Assembly: GCA_001465935.1 (NCBI GenBank)
Contig: LNKV01000029.1
Coordinates: forward strand, 329,215-393,214
Length of the DNA stretch: 64,000 bases
Reading direction: 5' to 3'
Source: Clarireedia homoeocarpa
Taxonomy: Eukaryota; Ascomycota; Leotiomycetes; Helotiales; Rutstroemiaceae
The notes beneath the pieces were generated by a model that was given only the letters and a program-made list of their open reading frames with translations, was not told where the DNA came from and did not search any database. Both the position numbers and the translations under genes were made by a program. Below, one piece after another: positions 57,509-64,000 of this stretch (the first letter of the stretch is position 1; every line of letters begins with the position of its first letter).

Positions 57509-58186
57509 TTTGAAGTTGTGCAATATGGAGTGGGTATTAAAAGTAGTAAGTCTTTAGTTATTGAAGTCTTTGGTAAATTGATATATCTCAATTCTGCATT
57601 TATAATGGAATCAAAAAGACAAATCAAATACAAAACCAAAAGGTAAGCAGAAGCCCAACATTGTTTATTTAAACAGCACACAACACTGACGTCAAGGAAA
57701 TAGAAGTTAATATTGGTTACATCATGCAAAACAATCGGACTATGACAAAGGGGTCGGTAAACTTACCGATAGAGGGGCATTACTTCCCCACTACAACTTT
57801 CTCATAAGTTAGACTGTTGGTTTGCCCATAAGTTACCTAATACTAAGCTATTTTATATGTGGAGGCTTAAGAAGCTAATGAGAGCAAAATCCCATCATAT
57901 TCCATCCACGATTCCTTTGCGCCCAAGCTTTTGTGCCATTATTTACCCTCCATCCGACCAGACCGAAAGCAATGCTAAACCAAGTATTGTTCCTTTTAAG
58001 TGTCATCATAACCACATTATCACCCAATTAATAACACCATGACCGCAAATGCATCCCCAACTCATCAGCTGAACGAGTTCCTTCGTGTCCTGAGCGCTTG
58101 CGCGGGATTCCAAGGTGGCCAGATACCATCGTCATCCTACCATGCACACATATTAGACGAGCCATGAAAGAGAGAAATGCATCTTC
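57509..58186. other. Intergenic
   Basis: About 0.7 kb, AT-rich, no supported gene. Confidence 0.5.
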
Positions 58187-58843
58187 CTAGAAGCCATTCC
58201 TAACCTCTCCCCCATGTGGCATGAAATCACCCTCTTCCTTCTTAATAAACACTTTCTTCCCATTGACCTGCCCCTTCACTTCTCCCTTTGTCGCCGGCAA
58301 CATTCCATAAATCCATTTCGTAAGGACCCAGGAGCTAATCGCCCAGACCCATATGATAACGCCGAGACCCACGGTGACAAATAGGGTTGGGACGAGTAGG
58401 AGAAGCGCAACACCGATCCAGAAAAGGGAGAAAATGATGGCAGCGACGAGGGAGAAGGTGAGGACGGATAGGGTGAAGGTCAGGAAGAAGAGGAGAGGCG
58501 GAAGAGAGATAGTGAGGGTAGAGAGGAAGAATGTCTGCAGTAGGCGGAGAAGTAATTAGCATGTGAAGAATGGAGATTATCGCAGGCGATGACAGAATAA
58601 AACTCCAAATGAATTGGCAGAGCACCAATGAACAACGCCGCAAGGACAAAGATCCGATCAAACCCATATCAAATCTAGGTCAAATCCAAAGCAATTGAGA
58701 AGGAAAGAAACACTACATACCGCAAGAATCGGCTGTTCCTGAAAGAAAGCCCAAACATTCTCATAGAAGCCCGATCGCGTCTCCGGACTCACGACGCGAT
58801 CCACAATTCGCTGCATGCGTGAAATCATATCTGCAACGGCCAT
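58187..58843 (-). CDS. Promethin/LDO-like multi-span membrane protein (lipid droplet assembly)
   Basis: Exon 1 (58721-58843) encodes MAVADMISRMQRIVDRVVSP and ends QEQPILA before a GTATGT donor. The C-terminal exon (58187-58531 approximately) has consecutive long hydrophobic helices: ISLPPLLFLTFTLSVLTFSL, IIFSLFWIGVALLLLVPTLF and VGLGVIIWVWAISSWVLTKW, then a short basic tail. A middle segment (FVLAALFIGALPIHLEFYS, about 58600-58650) clearly belongs, but its acceptor is not an obvious AG in frame, so one junction is unresolved. The array of hairpin helices resembles promethin/LDAF1, the seipin partner at ER sites of lipid-droplet birth (fungal LDO family). A PRA1- or reticulon-type hairpin protein is the alternative. 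Confidence 0.5.
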
Positions 58844-59536
58844 TTTCTTGCAATTGATTCGTGATTTTTGATATGTGTTGATCTACAACATTGGTTTTGG
58901 AATTGAGAAGGATTGAGAGAAAATGATATAAGAAGTAAGAAGGGAGGTAGGACGAGACATTACTGCCTTGGTAAGTGCTTAGTTAGTTCTACAAGCTGGA
59001 ATGGAAATGACGCACCGACGGCACCTTGCTGAGAAAGAAGCCTGTAATCACGTGAGATAGCATTAATCCAACCCCGTCTTTTTATACAGTGCTCGGAATT
59101 TGATTCCGACTTCAACTACTTCCATACCCTTTCTATGCGTATTATACCTGTTACTACCCAGTTGTTGTCGAACCATACCCATTAGAAGGTGATTTGGCTA
59201 GATCCTCAAATATTGGGAACAGGTGTATTGAAGTGTACTAGGCCTAAAGAGCTTACGAAAAAATGAATAATATACAACCACTAGTATCGATCAGGACCGA
59301 GTCACACGCCGGCTCCCTACCTGTTGGATCCATTAGCTTGTTGTTGTTGATATAACTAGACTTTAGCTGCCAGTACAGTCAACAATTCGGGACGAACTAT
59401 CTACATCACAGAACGAATCCAAAAATCGCAATAGCCTCATTCACCATCAAAAATGCATTAACCGTAGTTATCTCGTTCTAGAATACAAGTGCTACGAAAT
59501 GAAGCAAAAGCTCTAGCCTCCTCACCTATTCGTAGT
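58844..59536. other. Intergenic
   Basis: About 0.7 kb with the promethin-like promoter and the rpt2 3' end; nothing else seen. Confidence 0.5.
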
Positions 59537-61103
59537 CTACAAGTACAATCCCTCCGGCTCACCCTCACTCTTAGTCTTCAATACACGTTCCCTAGCAGAT
59601 CTGAAATCCGCCATTTGTACACGCATTCTACGTTCTCTCAATGCCATCAAACCAGCCTCGGAACAGATAGCCTTGATATCAGCTCCAGAGAGATCATCCT
59701 TTTGGTTGATGAATTCCTCGAGATCAACATCTTCATTCAAAGACATCTTGGAAGTGTGAAGAGTGAAGATTTTGCGCTTCGTGTGTTGATCGGGGTTTTC
59801 AAACAGAATCTTACGATCAATACGACCAGGACGGATAAGAGCCGGGTCAAGGGTATCGATCTTGTTTGTAGCCATAATAACCTTGACATCTCCGCGGTCA
59901 TCGAAACCATCAAGTTGATTCAGGAGTTCCAACATGGTTCTCTGAATTTCACGTTCACCACCTGACGTAGATTCGTAACGCTTCGTACCAATAGCGTCGA
60001 TTTCGTCGATGAAGACAATAGATGGTGCATTCTCAGCAGCGACCTATGATGATTAGCATTAGAAAATAAGAAACACAGTAACACAGTAACACAGTGGGTA
60101 CATACCTGGAAAAGTTGTCGGACAAGTCGTGGTCCATCACCCAGGTATTTCTGAATCAGCTCACTACCAACAATACGCAAGAAGGTTGCGCTTGTTTGAT
60201 TCGCCACAGCTTTTGCTAATAGAGTCTTTCCAGTACCTGGAGCGCCATAGAGGATAACACCCTTGGGAGGCTTGATACCCATTTCCTCGTACAACTCCGG
60301 ATGTAACAATGGTAGTTCCACTGACTCCCGAACTTCCTGAATCTGCGATTCCAAGCCACCAATATCTGCGTACGACTCCGTGGGCGCCTTATCTAGCTTC
60401 ATGACCGAAACCAAAGGATCGGTATCATCGGTGAGAACACCAACAATTGAGACGGACTTGTGATGGAGCAGAACACTTGCACCGGGTTCCAAGAGGTCTT
60501 TGTCGACGAAGGACATGATAGAAACGTAGTATTCTGGTCCTGTGGTGCTTGAAACGATGGCATGATCATCATCAATCATTTCCTCCAAAGTTCCAACACC
60601 CATTGGGCTACCACGCATATCATCGACTCGACCTCTCTCATCAGCATTTCTGTCAACGGCATCTGGGTCTCCTCCAGCGGTAGCGGGTGCAGCAGTCCCT
60701 TCCTTTGCAGCCTTTGCCTTCCTCAACCGTTCTTGGTTCTCGACATATTCTTCCTCGAGAAGTAGATGATCGTGGATTCGTTGCATTCTCAGGTATCGTA
60801 ATTTGCATCGAGAGGTAGGATAGACGGCAGGAAGCTTTGCTGACGCATTTGGACCGGCAGCCTTACGCTTCTTGCGACCGATTCTGGTTGTTGGTGGTGG
60901 AGGCTCGTACTTTGGCTTATCCTTCTGCGGGGAAGTATCAGTCCTCATATCTGCTTGAATCATCGGCGCATCTACGAACCTTCTTAGACTTATCGTCTTT
61001 ATTATCTCCTCCTTGTTGATTGCCGCCAAGTCCAGATGGTTGTTGACCCTAAAAGTGATGTCAATATTGCCGCTGAAACGATCCCTCAATTGAAGCTTAC
61101 CAT
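59537..61103 (-). CDS. rpt2: 26S proteasome regulatory particle ATPase Rpt2 (subunit 4)
   Basis: Four exons: 61101-61103 (only the ATG), 60980-61048, 60106-60924 and 59537-60043; 465 residues. The N-terminus [10 protein letters not shown] carries the N-myristoylation-type MGQ start known from Rpt2. It is followed by the coiled coil ([20 protein letters not shown]) and OB domain ([17 protein letters not shown]). The AAA domain has Walker A GAPGTGKT, Walker [10 protein letters not shown] and [11 protein letters not shown] (arginine fingers). The C-terminal LYL is the HbYX motif that docks into the 20S alpha ring. Rpt2 gates substrate entry into the core particle. An unusual feature is a first coding exon consisting of the start codon alone, directly followed by GTAAGC. 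Confidence 0.95.
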
Positions 61104-62093
61104 TTTGTCTGAAGTGTTGTCAGAAGGGCTTTGTTATGTAGATCAGATAGTTGGAGGATATATATCTCATTCAAGAGATGGATCCGCAAGGGTGTGGTGG
61201 TTGGTGGAGGAGTTGGTAGATTGTGTTTGTAATATCTTGACAACGAGGTCTATCTTACTGCACCACAAAGCAACAGGCGACAGGAACGACGCGAATGAAT
61301 CTTAGCTCCGGGAGCTCGGACCATTCCGGATTAACCTTTAAGCCATCGCCATCACTCCGTGCACTTGAAGAATTATGGCCCGAAAAACAAGGCACCGCTG
61401 CACAGAAGTTGAATCGCAAGGCGGCAACTGCCCGAAACCCGTTCGACTCTTGGGGAAGGCTAGGTACCACACATTCGGGGTCAGCTCTCATGAGGAGAAA
61501 CCAACCATTTACACCAAACGTTTGAATGCAAGGATTTGGAGATCCTCAACAGTCGTCAGCGCCGACTCTATCAAAGGCCACATCTTGAATACTTCATTAT
61601 TATCATCTCCCTCTGAAGTCTCTCCGTTTACTTTATGGGAGAATCCATTCCCAAGCGGGACAGCTGAATGATCGAGTACCCCGCCAGAAGGAATCTCGAG
61701 AAACATTTCCGTCGCCCTCTCACCCCGTTACATCAAAACTGCATCTGAGGCTTTCTGGTAAGCTCCTTGTCTCAGAAGACGTGCATTCTGCCTTTCCTCG
61801 GCTGTTTATTCCAAACGTATCACCTGGCACTCTCCTTCAAACGTCCTCAGACTATAATAGACGTCTCTAACCCTCTCTAGTACCTTCCCACTGCAGACAA
61901 CTTCTTCTAGTCCTTCGACGCCCACGATCATCGACAGGCTTTCTCTTGCCAAAGAACAAGGTCCGAATTCACTACTCGATCATAACACGGCCTCGAATCT
62001 TCAAATAATCGGAACCTCCGGGGTCCACCAATCCACACAGCGAACAATCGATTATCTTTGCACGGTACACCCTAAACAAACCGACCCGCAGCC
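61104..62093. promoter_or_regulatory. Divergent intergenic region rpt2 / ubc1
   Basis: 1 kb shared by two ubiquitin-proteasome genes. Overlapping short ORFs on both strands (61255-61706) have no domain and are probably 5' leader or chance. I did not find a GGTGGCAAA proteasome-control element. Confidence 0.4.
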
Positions 62094-62928
62094 ATGTCCT
62101 CAAACCGAACTCGTCGTATTGCCAAAGAACTGGCGGATATACAGAATGATACCGAGTCACAAATTTTCTGCCAGCCAGACAATGGCAGCGATCTCTCTCA
62201 TCTCAAGGCCTCATTCCCCGGTCCGCCAGACACACCATACGAGGGAGGTACTTATATGGTAGACGTCAAGATTCCCCCTGACTATCCGTTTCGTCCACCT
62301 ACCATGTCCTTCCTTACCAAGCTCTGGCACCCAAACGTCAGCAGTCAAACTGTAAGCGGTGGCACACTCGAGAGCCTGAAAATATGCTGATATTTCTCTA
62401 GGGTGCTATCTGCCTTGACACTTTGGGTTCAGCATGGTCCCCAGTTTTGACCATAAAATCTGCTCTCATTTCCCTTCAATCGTTACTCAATTCTCCTGAA
62501 CCAAAGGATCCGCAAGACGCCGAAGTCGCTACCATGCTTCTAAACAATCCCGAGCAGTTCAAAGCCAAGGCACGTGAGTGGGCTGTCCGTTACGCCGGCG
62601 CACCAAAAGTTACGACATGGTCTCAAAGCCCGTCCACATACTCAATGCCGACTCCGAGCAGATCAAAGGAAGAAGACGCAAAACAACAAGCTTTGAAGTA
62701 TACCTCACCCTAGTTCGCATGTCTACAAGTGATACTAATTTTTGTGTCATCAGGTATCAAGGTTACAACAAAAACCTCATCGATCGATTTGTTGTTATGG
62801 GTTTCGATGTCGAGCGTGTGGTTGAGGCTTTCAAATATGTCCATATCGATCGAAACGGTGGTGAAGATTATGAATTAGAGGAAGCATATATGGGAGATAT
62901 TACCGCGAGACTTCTTGGCGAACCATAA
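62094..62928 (+). CDS. ubc1: Ubiquitin-conjugating enzyme E2 with C-terminal UBA (Ubc1/UBE2K type)
   Basis: Three exons (62094-62351, 62402-62697, 62754-62928) encode 242 residues. The UBC fold shows [20 protein letters not shown], the [14 protein letters not shown] loop, HPN at residues 79-81 and the catalytic cysteine C90 in [20 protein letters not shown]. The C-terminal third is a UBA domain ([27 protein letters not shown]). That makes it a class II E2 like yeast Ubc1 and human UBE2K, which extends K48-linked chains. The SQTGAICLD spacing is normal. It is divergent from rpt2, another component of the same degradation pathway. Confidence 0.93.
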
Positions 62929-64000
62929 GCATGCCAGATGTATCAAAACGACTGGAACGATGAACGATGAAGAGACGAGAACCGAATTAAGAACAAGGCT
63001 GGCTAGTTTTAGCAGGTCAATTTGAGAGAAAAATGTTTATTTTCTGCTCAGTCATTCGATATTTGAACATAGGTGAGAGACCAATTGATATTATGGTCTG
63101 TAGCTGAGAAGACATGTCTTGCGCTGAGAATTAAAGCATGATTTTAATTAGCATTGGCGTTGGCGCGGATGCGCATTGTATCTAGGGTATCGGCGTTACG
63201 TGTAGTTTACGTTTCTTACTCTTACCTATTTATCTGGAATCGCCTTTCTGCTGCATAGTGAGATGGTGAATTGTGATGTCAGTAAGGTCTATGGTTAAAA
63301 GAGAACCTAGCCATTAGTAGGCATGCTAGTGTATGGTTTGTCTTGCTAGTAAACTCGCTTCACGTTACGGCGTGGAAAACAATCCAGGTTTCGCTATATT
63401 GATCTAGCATGCAGTTTGGTTTAAATGAACGATATCAAAAGGGGGGACTAGGAAAGGACGCATGAGATGGAATGGAAAAGTCCAGCCTGAATCCTAATCC
63501 CCCTTTACCTGTATACTTGTGGTTATTCTTCATAGAATCACTCAATTGCAGCAGGTACTCTGCGTCCTACTTCTTTTTGCTTTCTTCATTCTTGTCTGAT
63601 CAATTCTGCTGTTTTAATTGCTGGACGTGGATGAGATGGGAGAGGAGAATAATGTGCAGGATTTGGAGGGTGAGAATGAAAGGTGGTACGGTAGGTTGAT
63701 AATGAGGGAAGACAACTGGGGAGGGAGCTATAAGGAAAGCTAGAGTAAGTAGATTTTGTCGGTATAAATGAACATACTGTACCGTATCGTCTGAGCGCGA
63801 GTGTGGTTAGTCGTCGATTTGGCCGTTAGAAGTGCGGGGTCTTAACAAAGGAACGGAGCGCCATGGAGTAAGTGGCGTAGAATAGAGCGGTGTAAAGCGG
63901 GATACCTTTTGCTTCTCGCAGGACGGATGCCGTTTATACCTTTCATGCCTATTGTGAGTTCAGGCTCATGTGGCAATGGGGTGGGAGTAGCAAATTGCGT
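62929..64000. other. Right end of window, no gene recognised
   Basis: About 1.1 kb downstream of ubc1. The only notable frame is 63472-63699 (+), 75 residues without domain. It may belong to untranslated regions of a gene beyond the edge. Confidence 0.45.

Noticed and set aside
59489..59965. 158-residue plus-strand ORF
   Set aside because: Exact antisense of the rpt2 AAA domain.
61255..61706. Overlapping ORFs on both strands between rpt2 and ubc1
   Set aside because: No domain or splice support. They are more likely leader or promoter sequence.

Overview
The window is chromosomal DNA of a filamentous ascomycete (Pezizomycotina). The genes carry many short spliceosomal introns (GTAAGT-like donors, CTAAC/CTAAT branch sites, YAG acceptors). 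Their repertoire is typical of the group: PTH11-like receptor, laccase, sedolisin, hypervirulence-associated TUDOR protein, CorA-like and NACHT/ankyrin proteins. Leotiomycetes is my best guess from overall flavour; no marker gene proves it.

Layout. 1-1.9 kb: end of an alcohol/quinone dehydrogenase, a GFA/CENP-V protein and a TUDOR-fold protein. 1.9-17.1 kb is a decayed, transposon-littered island. It holds an unrecognised gene broken by two MITEs, a decayed gene with three phage-tail-collar domains, an intact PTH11-like receptor, a glutathione transferase pseudogene and an alpha/beta-hydrolase pseudogene. 17.5-29.2 kb is a housekeeping block: a conserved fungal protein, SUMO E1 subunit Aos1, rRNA methyltransferase Bmt5, D-lactate dehydrogenase and a histidine acid phosphatase. 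30-39 kb looks like a self/non-self or stress block: Hsp70-like ATPase, Ser/Thr-rich membrane protein, a STAND-type N-terminal-domain protein and a 5'-truncated NACHT-ankyrin gene, with a 575-bp inverted-repeat element between the last two. 39-54 kb: Ap4A phosphorylase, laccase, a small secreted protein, a small membrane protein, a secreted tripeptidyl peptidase, a lipid-droplet hydrolase and a CorA-like transporter. 56.8-63 kb: an unknown small protein, a promethin-like membrane protein, proteasome ATPase Rpt2 and a divergent ubiquitin-conjugating enzyme of the Ubc1/UBE2K type.

Main discoveries. (1) A collar-domain gene of phage/bacterial type, apparently with a GC-AG intron, now broken by frameshifts, one of them an 11-bp tandem duplication. 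(2) A divergently oriented unknown ORF whose frame is restored across both transposon insertions when the elements are mentally removed. (3) A compact MITE family (five clear copies of 62-67 bp, TGTRARA ends, 5-bp target duplications). One copy sits in the last intron of D-lactate dehydrogenase and another interrupts the unknown ORF. (4) A 316-bp hAT-like MITE with 8-bp duplication and a 575-bp element with about 100-bp terminal inverted repeats.

Exon models were derived by eye from reading frame, splice consensus and family similarity. Nothing was searched or aligned by computer.
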